Part shown: positions 17,399 to 25,323 of the stretch, in pieces
How the letters are laid out: the number at the start of each line of letters is the position of its first letter
Position numbering within the stretch: position 1 is the first letter of the stretch
Assembly (NCBI RefSeq): GCF_006517175.1
Contig: NZ_CP041186.1
Span: 2,383,001-2,447,000 of the forward strand
Reading direction: 5' to 3'
Source of the DNA: Persicimonas caeni
GTDB taxonomy: Bacteria; Myxococcota_A; Bradymonadia; Bradymonadales; Bradymonadaceae
DNA: 64,000 nucleotides
Made by a program: the position numbers and the translations under genes
Notes under the pieces: generated by a model
Told to the model about the DNA's origin: nothing
Database searches by the model: none
The model's input: the letters and a program-made list of their open reading frames with translations, nothing else

Positions 17399-18781
17399 TC
17401 ACTTACTTGCAAGGCGTCGCCTCCATCCAAATCCAAGCACCACCAGCAGCCACATCAACCCCGCGGGCGAACTTTCGCCCGTCGACGAGCACGACGAGGT
17501 GGTCGTGGCGCGGGTGGACTGTTCGCGTTCTTCGCCGTCCTGGTCGCTATCGGTGCCCGAGCCGACGTCGCTGCCCGTGTCGGCTTGACCGGCGTCGACC
17601 GTGTTGCCCGCGTCGGGCTGGGTCGTGCCCGCGTCGGGCTCGGGCTGGGCGGGGCGAATGCGAGTCAGGCGCACCGCGTCGGCGATGATGCGTCGGTCGA
17701 GATCGAGCGATTCGCCGGTGTTGTCGTAGTTGACGACCCACTGGTCGGCGCCCTGGGCGAAGTCGAACTCGCCCAAGCTTCGCCAGCCGTCGCCGGCGGT
17801 GTAGTCGAGGCGTTTTTCGGTCTCGTTGCCTGCGTGGCGCACCACGTAGCGCGCCTGCTGGGCCTGGGCGTAGTCGGCGACGACGTAGACTTCGACCTCA
17901 TAGGTGCCCGCCTCGCTCGTCTCGACGTGCCATTGCGCCCAGTTCGACGCGTCGGGGTCGTCCCAGGCTTTGGTCCAGTGCAGGTCGCCGTCGTGGCCGG
18001 CGTCGGTCACGTAGCGCCAGGAGGCCGGCGGGCCGTGCAGCTCGAAGCAGGGGCCGGCGTCGTCGAGGGTGCCGCCGTCGGGGCCGAGCGCCTCGCACGG
18101 CTCCTGCGGGATGCCCAAAAGACGCTCGTAGGAGTCGACCAGCGACATATAGGTGGGCACGTAGGTGTTGCCGATACCGCTGACGTTTTGGTGCAGGTCG
18201 TAGTGCAGGTGAATCGTGGTCGGTGTGCCGCCGAAGGCGTTGGAGACGCGGCCGAGCCGGTCGCCCTTGGCCACGCGTTGGCCCTCGCTCACGGGGATGC
18301 TCGCCGGGTCCATGTGCAGGTAGCGGTGGCGCGTGCCGTTGTCGGCCTGCAGGTAGACCGAGTAGGTGCCGATATTGGTGATCGTGCCCGCCTCGGCGGC
18401 CACCGCCCAGTGCTTGTTGTCCTCGCAGGTCGCCGCGCGGATGTCCTGGCCCTGGTGGCCGTTGCCGCTGGGGCACAGCGGCACGTCCCAGCTTCGGCTC
18501 TCGCAGTAGTTGTCCCACCACGGGTACGAGTAGTTTTCGGTGTCACATTGGCCGCCGCCGGGGCCCTTGTAGCCGCCGTGGCCCCACACCTGCGAGTTGG
18601 CGTAGGCTGGCGCCTGCTCGATCGGAAAGCGCATATTGGGCACGTAGATCTTCGAGTCGACGCGGCCCTGTCCGCTGCCGGGCACGAGCTCGCCGGGCGG
18701 CTTGTAGGTGAATTCGGCCGAGGCCGGCGTGGCCAGGAGCGTGAGCGCGAGGATGCCGCATGTTCCGAGGATTCGCTTCAT
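17399..18781 (-). CDS. Secreted M23-family metallopeptidase with MYXO-CTERM-like tail
   Basis: Predicted zinc peptidase acting on peptidoglycan cross-bridges, of the envelope or of prey. Signal peptide residues 1-22. The LytM/M23 domain spans about 60-215, with zinc ligands in HQGQD (H109, D113) and HLH (H191, H193), plus RHRYLHMDP. A beta-domain resembling the golvesin C-terminus follows (about 250-385: WRYVTDAGHDGDLHW, IIADAVRLTRI), then a Pro/Asp/Gly/Thr linker. The tail is Cys-Ser, TM helix (GLMWLLVVLGFGW) and RRR, as in MYXO-CTERM sorting signals. It overlaps the upstream lipoprotein gene by ATGA, so the pair is cotranscribed. Confidence 0.85.
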   Translation of the reverse strand: MKRILGTCGILALTLLATPASAEFTYKPPGELVPGSGQGRVDSKIYVPNMRFPIEQAPAYANSQVWGHGGYKGPGGGQCDTENYSYPWWDNYCESRSWDVPLCPSGNGHQGQDIRAATCEDNKHWAVAAEAGTITNIGTYSVYLQADNGTRHRYLHMDPASIPVSEGQRVAKGDRLGRVSNAFGGTPTTIHLHYDLHQNVSGIGNTYVPTYMSLVDSYERLLGIPQEPCEALGPDGGTLDDAGPCFELHGPPASWRYVTDAGHDGDLHWTKAWDDPDASNWAQWHVETSEAGTYEVEVYVVADYAQAQQARYVVRHAGNETEKRLDYTAGDGWRSLGEFDFAQGADQWVVNYDNTGESLDLDRRIIADAVRLTRIRPAQPEPDAGTTQPDAGNTVDAGQADTGSDVGSGTDSDQDGEEREQSTRATTTSSCSSTGESSPAGLMWLLVVLGFGWRRRLASK

Positions 18782-19449
18782 CGCTCACCTCCTTCGGTTG
18801 CAGTCTGCTCGGGCAAGACCAACGCGTTGGCCAACTCGACGGCGTAGTCGTCTTCGGTGCAGCGCGGGTCGCTGCTCGGCTTCGCGCACTCGACTTCGAT
18901 GACGTAGGCCGCCCCGAAGGCGTTGAACGACAGGCTGACGATGAGCTCGTTTCGGGTGATACGAAAATCCTGGGCGAGGTCGAGGCGATCGTCGGGAAGC
19001 GCCAGGCTCGGCACGACCGTCTCGAGGCGCGTGCCGCTAACGTAGACGTCGTGGCCCTCGCCGTCGAGCGAGGCGGCGTACCAGTGCTCGCCCTTGGTGA
19101 TCGTGGCCGACTCGAAGAGTTCGGGCCGATTGGGAAGCAACGCCGGCACGGGCGCGTCGAGCAGCTTCGCTCGCTGCTCGGCGCCGAGCTTGTCGAGGCG
19201 AGCGGCCGGGTGCTGTTTGGCCTGCGCCCAGTCGATCGTCGCCACGCGCTTTCGGACGGTGGGAACCTGTCCGGTCTTTTTGAGGGCGCGTTCTTGTTCG
19301 ATCGCGAGGGAATCGTCGATCGCGAGGGAATCGTCGGCCGGGGCCGATTCGAGGGGGTGTGAGTGGGTCGCGGACGGCGCGGCGCTCTCTTCGGTGCAGG
19401 CGGAGAGGACCAGCGTCGCTGCCAATAGCAGCAAAACGGGAGATCTCAT
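18778..19449 (-). CDS. Hypothetical lipoprotein, 223 aa
   Basis: Signal peptide with a strong lipobox (LSAC, cysteine 18), then a short low-complexity linker. The mature part is mixed alpha/beta, with ATITKGEHWYAASLDGEGHD and ITRNELIVSLSFNAFGAAYV. It ends with a Cys-containing segment (VECAKPSSDPRCTEDDYAVE) that may form a disulfide. I do not recognise a family. Its stop overlaps the start of the M23 peptidase (ATGA), so it is probably made with that peptidase and may be its partner, inhibitor or localisation factor; this is inference from coupling only. Confidence 0.7.
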   Translation of the reverse strand: MRSPVLLLLAATLVLSACTEESAAPSATHSHPLESAPADDSLAIDDSLAIEQERALKKTGQVPTVRKRVATIDWAQAKQHPAARLDKLGAEQRAKLLDAPVPALLPNRPELFESATITKGEHWYAASLDGEGHDVYVSGTRLETVVPSLALPDDRLDLAQDFRITRNELIVSLSFNAFGAAYVIEVECAKPSSDPRCTEDDYAVELANALVLPEQTATEGGER

Positions 19450-19538
19450 CGTCGATTCTCGTTGAGGTTGGGCGGCACGAACGAGTGGAGTGTAGTTGAA
19501 TGGAACGGGACTGTCACTGGAGGTGATGGCCGTTCGAC

Positions 19539-19595
19539 GCCCCCTCCGACGGCTTCGCCTGCGCTACGCCGCCACCTCCCCGCAGCGGAGAGGGG
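19539..19595. repeat. REP-like GC-rich palindromic repeat
   Basis: Carries CGCCCCCTCCGACGGCTTCG and CCACCTCCCCGC motifs shared with copies at 21581-21628, 25262-25320 and 51854-51906. It lies between the lipoprotein gene and the J-like gene. Confidence 0.5.
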
Positions 19596-21416
19596 TCACC
19601 GACTCTCCGCCGCCTTCAACTTCTCGAGCACCTCGAGATCTTTGAGGGCCAGCGGGTGCTTCGGTTTGATCTCGAGCACGCGGCGGTACGAGTCGATCGC
19701 GCTGTCGATGTCCCGGCGAAGCTTGGCGGTGTCGGCCTGCTTGAGGAACATCTCGAGGGCGGCCTTGCGGTCGACGCCGATAGCGATCTCGCTGCGGTAG
19801 GTCGCGCGGCGACGGGTGTCGGAGAGCAGCTCGTAGGCCTCGGTGAGCTTCTGGCGAAGCTCGTCGATCGTCTCGCGAGTGCCCTCGTCGAGCTCGTCGG
19901 GCAGCTTGTCGTCGGCGAGTCCGGCCATGCGCTCTCGGTAGGCCTCTTCGATCTCCTCGTCGTAGGCCGTCCAGTGCACGCCGAGCGTCTCGAAGTGGTT
20001 TTTGGCGTGCAGCCGCGCCTTCATCCGCGCGATCTGCTCGACGAACTTGGTGCGCCGGCGCGTCCACGGGTTGGTCTCCTCGGTGGTGAGCATGCCGAGG
20101 CGGCGGAAGCACTCGAGCAAGACGATCAGGTTGTCGTCGCCCAGCCGGGAGATGCGCGTCAGCTCGCTCAGCGGGCGCGGGGTTTCGAGCACGAGCTCGT
20201 AGAAACGCGTCTCGCGCTTGCCCAGGTCGAGCTGGGCGATATCGCACAGGGGCTCCGGGGCGCGGGAGGTGAGGTGGGCGCGAAAAAAGTCGCGGCGCTC
20301 CTCGAGCCAGGCGTCGTCGGCGCCTTTGAACCCATCGCGCATGCGCCGAAAGAGGTGGTAGGCCAGCGGGCTTTTGGGCGCGCGGAAGCGCCGCGAGAGC
20401 TCGTCGACCTCCCACAGGCGCGCTCGTCCCTCGGTCTTCTTCCACAGAATGCCCAACAAAAAGCGCGCGCGGGTTTTGAGGGCGAGTCCCATCTCGGCGT
20501 ACGAGAGGATGCCCAGATCGACCAGCGCCTCGGCCATGCAGACGCCGTGCTGGGCGGTGTAGCGCTCGGCCCGATCGATGTCGGCCTCGTCGAGCTTGCC
20601 GGCAGCCAACAACAGGCTCTCGAGGGTCTCCTTTTGGGCCGTCGGGTAGATCTCGACGTCGACCACGTTGGCACCGTCGAGCACGACCTGCGCGCGGCGC
20701 TCGCCGAATTCGACCTCCAACACGGACAAGCCCGTTCGGTCGAGCAGGCCGAGCAAAATGTCGGGGACCGACTGTTGCGCGAGGTCCCAGATCCGCGTCG
20801 GTTCGCCATCGAGCACCATCGGACCGTCCGGGTCGACCGCGCAGATCGGCTCGCGTTGCGTGCCGGAGGCCTGCTCGATGGTGGGCGTCGATGCCCGAGG
20901 GGCGGACTGCGTGGCCTGGGCGGCCTGCGCGGCCTGCGCGGCCGTGGCCAACGCCTGCTGGCCAGCTTCGGCAGAAGCCTGGCGCATCTTCTCGGGCATC
21001 TCGCGCAGGCTGTCGGCGATGGGCGGCTCGGGCGCGTTGACCTGAAAAGCGACGCCTGCGGGCGTCTCGCGCACCGCGCGCCCCCGCAGCGTGACCGTCT
21101 GCTGCAGGTGAATGCCGCCGATCACCAGGAGGACGTCGGCCAGAGGCGGCAGCGTCTCGTCAACCTCGAGGCAGACCCCGCCGACCTCCAGGTAGTCGTC
21201 GAGGTCGCGCTCGAGCCCCACGCCCGTCGAATAGATCACCTTGAGCTTGATCGGCTCGGTCTTGCCGACCACCTCGACGGTGGGGCTCAACGAGCCGTCG
21301 ACCAGGTCGTGATGATACTCCCCGAGGTATTGTGCGAATTCGCTCGTCTGCAGTCCCGCCGAATATTTGCGGATTAACTGCGACAATTCGCGCTTAAACT
21401 GGTGCTCCGCGCCCAT
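19596..21416 (-). CDS. Multidomain protein with degenerate J-like domain and TPR end
   Basis: A 606-aa cytoplasmic protein with no signal peptide. I chose ATG 21416 (MGAEHQFKREL); the longer frame is spacer. Residues 1-140 look like a PilZ-like or beta-barrel sensory domain. An Ala/Gln-rich linker (about 140-190) follows, then a DUF4388-like helical region (about 195-460: LLGLLDRTGLSVLEVEFGER, CMAEALVDLGILSYAEMG). Near residues 475-545, NHFETLGVHWTAYDEEIEEA through AYELLSDTRRRATYRSE has the outline of a J domain but lacks the HPD tripeptide (the position reads ADDK). The end is TPR-like (IDSAIDSYRRVLEIKPKHPL). Such layouts are common in myxobacteria; the role is unknown. Confidence 0.65.
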   Translation of the reverse strand: MGAEHQFKRELSQLIRKYSAGLQTSEFAQYLGEYHHDLVDGSLSPTVEVVGKTEPIKLKVIYSTGVGLERDLDDYLEVGGVCLEVDETLPPLADVLLVIGGIHLQQTVTLRGRAVRETPAGVAFQVNAPEPPIADSLREMPEKMRQASAEAGQQALATAAQAAQAAQATQSAPRASTPTIEQASGTQREPICAVDPDGPMVLDGEPTRIWDLAQQSVPDILLGLLDRTGLSVLEVEFGERRAQVVLDGANVVDVEIYPTAQKETLESLLLAAGKLDEADIDRAERYTAQHGVCMAEALVDLGILSYAEMGLALKTRARFLLGILWKKTEGRARLWEVDELSRRFRAPKSPLAYHLFRRMRDGFKGADDAWLEERRDFFRAHLTSRAPEPLCDIAQLDLGKRETRFYELVLETPRPLSELTRISRLGDDNLIVLLECFRRLGMLTTEETNPWTRRRTKFVEQIARMKARLHAKNHFETLGVHWTAYDEEIEEAYRERMAGLADDKLPDELDEGTRETIDELRQKLTEAYELLSDTRRRATYRSEIAIGVDRKAALEMFLKQADTAKLRRDIDSAIDSYRRVLEIKPKHPLALKDLEVLEKLKAAESR

Positions 21417-21580
21417 ATGAATCAGCCTTCGCGGGGGTTCTGCCCCACCTACACGCGTCAGTTTGGTAATAGAACGTCCCCAAACAACTATAAAATTCAC
21501 TTTTTTGCAAGTATTCGATTGGCGAACGCTGCTACCTTGCACCGGTCGCGTGCCTAAACTATGGTCCGCGCGCGAGTCCC

Positions 21581-21628
21581 CTCCCCTTCTGGGGAGGTGC
21601 CGAGCGATGTCTGCGAGGCGGAGGGGGC
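21581..21628. repeat. REP-like GC-rich palindromic repeat
   Basis: CTCCCCTTCTGGGGAG is a compact hairpin followed by GTGCCGAGCGATGTCTG and GGCGGAGGGGGC. The copy at 51854-51906 is the reverse complement with almost the same bases. It lies between the divergent J-like and ZIP-like genes. Confidence 0.65.
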
Positions 21629-21679
21629 GTCACCTATCGACGCACTCCATTCGCTTCCCCTGTCGTACGAGCCGAAGAC

Positions 21680-22846
21680 GTGGAACTCCTTCTCAGCATC
21701 GTGGCCCTGGTGGCCGGTCCGCTCCTCTTCCCGGTGGCAAAGCGCCACCCGCGGCTGCTGTGTGGGATGGACGGGTTCGTGCTGGTCGCGATCGCGGGCC
21801 TGAGCTTGCTGCACCTGCTGCCGGTGGCCATCGAGCACGCCGGCCCCTGGGCTCTGATCACCGCCCTTCTGGGCGTGCTCGGGCCCTTTTTGTTCGGGCG
21901 AAACCTGCCCCACGAAGGCCAGCGAAGCGTCCACAACGTCTTCATTCTGGTCGCGGTCGTCGGCCTGGCGTTTCACGCGATGGTCGACGGGGCGGCGATC
22001 TTTCACGGCACCCACAGCGACGACATGAACCTGGGCGGCATGGTCGCCGCCGTGCTCATCCACCGGGTGCCGATGTCGCTGTTGATCTGGTGGGCGCTGC
22101 GCCCGCGCATGGGCATCGGCCTGGCGAGCGGGGCGTTGGGGCTACTAGCCGTGTCGACCGGCGCGGGCTACCTTCTGGGCGGCTCGATGCACTTCACCCC
22201 CGAGATCATGGGGCACCTGGTGGCGTTCGTCGCCGGAAGTCTCGTGCACGTGGTCGCCCACGACACCGCCAGCGAGCTCATCCCACGACACTGCCACGAC
22301 CAGTGGCACGCGACCTATTCGGCCATCGGCGGCGCGGTCGCGGCGGTGGGACTTCTCTTCTTCGGCCACATGCACCACTTCGAGGGGGCCTGGAGCAGCT
22401 TCTCGGAGCTGATCGTCTCCCATTCCCCGGCGATCTTGCTGGGCTTCGGGCTGCTCGTGCTGGCCGTGCGCATCGGCGTCACCGCGCTGGCCGACGACGG
22501 CGGCGTGACCAAGCCGTGCGGCTCCGAGGGGCTCGTGCCCCCCAACGAACTCGACTGGCTCGACTGGATCGACCGCGTCACCCCCTGGCTCGCCGTAGCC
22601 ATGGCGCTGGTCTTCGCCGTGCAGGTCGTCGACACCGGCGCCGCCCACGCCCACGCCCACGACCACGGCGAAGCCGCCGCACACGCCTGGTGGCAGTGGG
22701 CGGCGACGGCCGTGCTCGCCGGCACTTTCCTGGTGTCGTATTTCCGAGTGGGCCCGCGCGGGATGCTCGCGCAGTTGTTTCCGTTCGAGCACGACCATGA
22801 TCACCGACATCACGATCATGAGCATCATGATCACGACCATGGGTAG
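21680..22846 (+). CDS. ZIP-like metal transporter with His-rich C-terminus
   Basis: A 388-aa polytopic membrane protein starting at GTG 21680. At least eight TM helices are visible. Two helices have the ZIP-type metal motifs: AFHAMVDGAAIFHG (about residues 95-108) and LIHRVPMSLLIWW (about 130-142), and VHVVAHDTASELIP adds further His. A loop is rich in HAHAHDHGEAAAH. The C-terminus is a His/Asp tail (HDHDHRHHDHEHH), a common feature of zinc/iron transporters. The ZIP signature is altered (H-RVPM rather than HKIPEG), so transport direction and metal are uncertain. It is alone on its strand. Confidence 0.65.
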   Translation: MELLLSIVALVAGPLLFPVAKRHPRLLCGMDGFVLVAIAGLSLLHLLPVAIEHAGPWALITALLGVLGPFLFGRNLPHEGQRSVHNVFILVAVVGLAFHAMVDGAAIFHGTHSDDMNLGGMVAAVLIHRVPMSLLIWWALRPRMGIGLASGALGLLAVSTGAGYLLGGSMHFTPEIMGHLVAFVAGSLVHVVAHDTASELIPRHCHDQWHATYSAIGGAVAAVGLLFFGHMHHFEGAWSSFSELIVSHSPAILLGFGLLVLAVRIGVTALADDGGVTKPCGSEGLVPPNELDWLDWIDRVTPWLAVAMALVFAVQVVDTGAAHAHAHDHGEAAAHAWWQWAATAVLAGTFLVSYFRVGPRGMLAQLFPFEHDHDHRHHDHEHHDHDHG

Positions 22847-23183
22847 AGTGGGCCTTGCAAGCGTTGAGGCGCCGTCTATTAGGGGCTTGGTCCATTAGGG
22901 GGTCGCGGCTCTGCAGCGGGTCGATTGTTGCAGCGACCACTTGGCGGCGTGCATCGGGCGAGACGAGGCTGTCGCAAAAGGTCGCCATAGTTTGGAGGCA
23001 GCGCTTCCAGCGCTGGTTGCATGAGCGTACGGGCTTGCAATCAGGGCAAGATGCCCGGCCTCCAAAGGCTTTTGCGACAGCCTCGAGACGCCCGCGCCCC
23101 GGATATGTCGCGCGCTTCGGCGTTGTCGGGGCGCGGCGCCTCTGGCCCGCCCCGGGTGCCTCTGGCCCCGGCTTGCGTATCCC
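22847..23183. other. Intergenic region between convergent ZIP-like and SDR genes
   Basis: No gene is supported. The first part has ATTAGGGGCTTGGTCCATTAGGGGG, cut here as two ATTAGGGG words, and belongs to the hairpin repeat family seen after other genes. The middle is a 123-bp inverted repeat (22964-23086). Confidence 0.45.
22964..23086. repeat. 123-bp inverted repeat, MITE-like or bidirectional terminator
   Basis: Perfect 17-bp ends, CGAGGCTGTCGCAAAAG (22964-22980) and its reverse complement (23070-23086), with inner TTTGGAGGC / GCCTCCAAA pairing and a ~70-base centre. It is too small to code for a transposase. Its position between two converging genes would suit termination. Confidence 0.65.
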
Positions 23184-24110
23184 TCAGACCGCCAAGCGCA
23201 TCGCCTCTTCGGGCGAGGTTCGGGGCAGGTCGCAGATTTGGTAGATGCGCTCGTCCTCGACCGGCAGATCGGTCACGAGTCCCTCGGACAACGCCTGAAT
23301 GAGCCCGTACGGGAGGTCGCTGATGGCCGAGAGCCACACGGCGCCCAAGGAGCGCGGCATCCAGGGGACCTCGATGAGTTCGAGGCGGCGGCCGGCGAAG
23401 CGGGCGTACATCTGGATGAGCTCGAGGTAGGTGACCTGCTCGCGTGAGCCGACCTCGAAGGTCTGGCCCAGGGTCTGGTCGCGGTGGGACAGGCAGCACA
23501 TCAGGGCGGCGACGACGTCGTCGACGTAGACCGGCTGGGTGTGGTTGTGGAACTCGGGGACGACCATCAGGGTGTCCATCGTGCGGGTGAGCGCGTCGAG
23601 CATGATGCAGCCGGCGCTGCCGTCGCCGATGATGAAGCCGGCGCGGATGACCGTCAGGGGGACCTCGCCTTCGAGCAAGATGCGCTCGACCTCGCGGCGG
23701 CTCTCCAGGTGCGCGGAGGCCCGGCCGGGGGGCTTGAGCCCGCTCAGGTAGACGATCTGCGAGACGCCGGCGGCGGCGGCGCGCCGGGCGAAGTTGCGCG
23801 CGGCCCTCTTGTCGCGCTCGACGAACTCCTTTTCGCGGCCGACGCCGCCGCCCATCGAGTGGATGAGGTAAAACGCGGTGTCGATGCCGTCGAAGGTGCC
23901 GTCGAGGCTCGTGCCGTCGAGCAGGTCGAGTTGGACGCACTCGAGGTTGTCGTGGGGGGTGAGGTCGAGTTGGTGCGCGGGTCGGCGGCTGGTGGCGCGC
24001 ACCCGATGGCCCGCGTCGAGCAACGCGGGAAGCAGGTGGCGGCCGATAAAGCCGGTCGCGCCGGTGAGTAGAATTTGATTAATTTGGCTCAAATCGGCGT
24101 TTGAGATCAT
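23184..24110 (-). CDS. NAD(P)-binding extended/atypical SDR (NmrA / NDUFA9-like)
   Basis: A 308-aa Rossmann-fold oxidoreductase or NAD(P)-sensor. The nucleotide motif is ILLTGATGFIGRHLLPALLD (residues ~13-32), followed by RATSRRP, VQLDLLDGTSLDGTFDGIDT and AFYLIHSMGGG. VIRAGFIIGDGSAG and YVDDVVAALMCCL are typical of atypical SDRs related to complex-I NDUFA9 and to NmrA. The SDR Tyr-x3-Lys is not clear, so it may bind rather than turn over a substrate. The start is ATG 24110 with GAGGG upstream; a TTG at 24125 is possible. A 56-bp repeat overlaps the start codon. Confidence 0.75.
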   Translation of the reverse strand: MISNADLSQINQILLTGATGFIGRHLLPALLDAGHRVRATSRRPAHQLDLTPHDNLECVQLDLLDGTSLDGTFDGIDTAFYLIHSMGGGVGREKEFVERDKRAARNFARRAAAAGVSQIVYLSGLKPPGRASAHLESRREVERILLEGEVPLTVIRAGFIIGDGSAGCIMLDALTRTMDTLMVVPEFHNHTQPVYVDDVVAALMCCLSHRDQTLGQTFEVGSREQVTYLELIQMYARFAGRRLELIEVPWMPRSLGAVWLSAISDLPYGLIQALSEGLVTDLPVEDERIYQICDLPRTSPEEAMRLAV

Positions 24111-24308
24111 TGAAACGACCCTCAAATTGTAGTTTGTCCGCCCAAATAGCGCTCAATTCAGCGTTTGGGGTTGCTGAAGGTCTATTGAGGCAAACAAACT
24201 ACAATTTTGGGGTCGGTCAATTCAGCGTTTGGGGTTGTTGAGGGTCTATTTGGGCGTTTGAGGTCATTGACACGACCCTCAAATCGTAGTTTGTCCGCCC
24301 AAATAGCG
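24096..24308. repeat. 56-bp direct repeat pair spanning the SDR start and the upstream spacer
   Basis: 24096-24151 and 24253-24308 match at about 53 of 56 positions (words CGACCCTCAAAT, GTAGTTTGTCCGCCCAAATA). Between them CAATTCAGCGTTTGGGGTTG occurs twice (24155, 24218), and AACAAACTACAATTTT is an inverted partner. The first copy covers codons 1-5 of the SDR gene. The second ends one base before the stop codon of the amidohydrolase gene. Confidence 0.75.
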
Positions 24309-24309
24309 T

Positions 24310-25149
24310 TTACTTCACGTCCATATCGGCCAACTTCGGCAGCAACGCCCGACACGCCTCGCGCAGCCGCTCGATCCCTGCGTGGTCGATCGCGAAGGTG
24401 CGCTCGTTCATGTAGAGGTCGCGGTTGACCTCGATCTGGATGGCGTGGATGTCCTCGCCCGGGCGGCCGTAGTTGCGGGTGATGAAGCCGCCCTTGTAGG
24501 GCTGGTTCGTCTTGACCGAGAACGAGTGGTCGCGGAAATGCTCCTCGACCGTCCAGGTGACCGTGACGTCACAGGAGGTGCCGTTGGCGTTGCCCGGCAC
24601 GATGTCGGCGCGGCGGCTGCCCGGGTCGGTGTGACCGCGGCGGCCTTTCGAGGGCATCGAGTGCCCGTCGACCAGGATGCAGTAGCCGAATTGCTTGCGT
24701 ACCCGCTGGATCTCTTTGGCGAGCGCCTTGTGGTAGGGGTGGTAGAAGGTGTCGAGGCGCTGCTTGAAGGCCTTTTTGCTCATCGGAGCGGCCATCACGG
24801 GCACCCCGCTGGTGGTGTTTCGCCACACCACTCCGCGGTCCTGGTAGTAGCCGGGTCGGTTGATGCGCTTGCCGCCCTCGACCGTCTCGGGGGAGACGTC
24901 GTCGGGGGCGCGGTTCAGGTCGACGACGTAGCGCGACACCTCCGAGGCGATGAGCGTGGCGCCCAGCGCCGGGGCGTCTTGCCACATCTGGTCGACATAC
25001 AGGTCGAGGTCGCGTTTGAGCACCCGCCGGCCGACCACCATTTCATCGCGGACATCGTCGGGGATCCACTCCCCGGCATGGGGCACATCGACGACGACCG
25101 GGAGGGTCTGCTCCTCGGGGCGCTCGATACGAAAATACGACTCAGGCAT
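24310..25149 (-). CDS. N-formylglutamate amidohydrolase family protein
   Basis: A 279-aa enzyme of the FGase family; the type member hydrolyses N-formyl-L-glutamate to glutamate and formate in histidine degradation. Family motifs are VVVDVPHAGEWIPDDV near the N-terminus, DLDLYVDQMW, VSRYVVDLNRAPDD, YCILVDGHSMPSKG, RRADIVPGNANGTSC and the conserved end IHAIQIEVNRDLYM. Start ATG 25149 has GAAGAG upstream; a TTG at 25170 is an alternative. No other hut gene is nearby, so the physiological substrate is uncertain. The gene is followed within a few bases by the repeat in front of the SDR gene and could be cotranscribed with it. Confidence 0.8.
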   Translation of the reverse strand: MPESYFRIERPEEQTLPVVVDVPHAGEWIPDDVRDEMVVGRRVLKRDLDLYVDQMWQDAPALGATLIASEVSRYVVDLNRAPDDVSPETVEGGKRINRPGYYQDRGVVWRNTTSGVPVMAAPMSKKAFKQRLDTFYHPYHKALAKEIQRVRKQFGYCILVDGHSMPSKGRRGHTDPGSRRADIVPGNANGTSCDVTVTWTVEEHFRDHSFSVKTNQPYKGGFITRNYGRPGEDIHAIQIEVNRDLYMNERTFAIDHAGIERLREACRALLPKLADMDVK

Positions 25150-25261
25150 GGCGTTCAACTCTTCGTACAAACCTTAAGTAGGTCGCTGTGCTACTGATGC
25201 ACAAGGCATATCATACTTGTGGCGGGGTGGATACAGATTTTGTGGAAGTTTGGGTTGTTGG

Positions 25262-25320
25262 GGCGGCCCCTCCGCCTCGCGCGTCGCCGCCTGCGGCGGC
25301 TGGCGCTCGGCACCTCCCCC
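25262..25320. repeat. REP-like GC-rich palindromic repeat
   Basis: CCCCTCCGCCTCGCGCGTCG, then GCCGCCTGCGGCGGC (a perfect palindrome) and CGGCACCTCCCC. It is related to 19539, 21581 and 51854 and lies just downstream of queG. Confidence 0.55.
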
Positions 25321-25323
25321 CGC

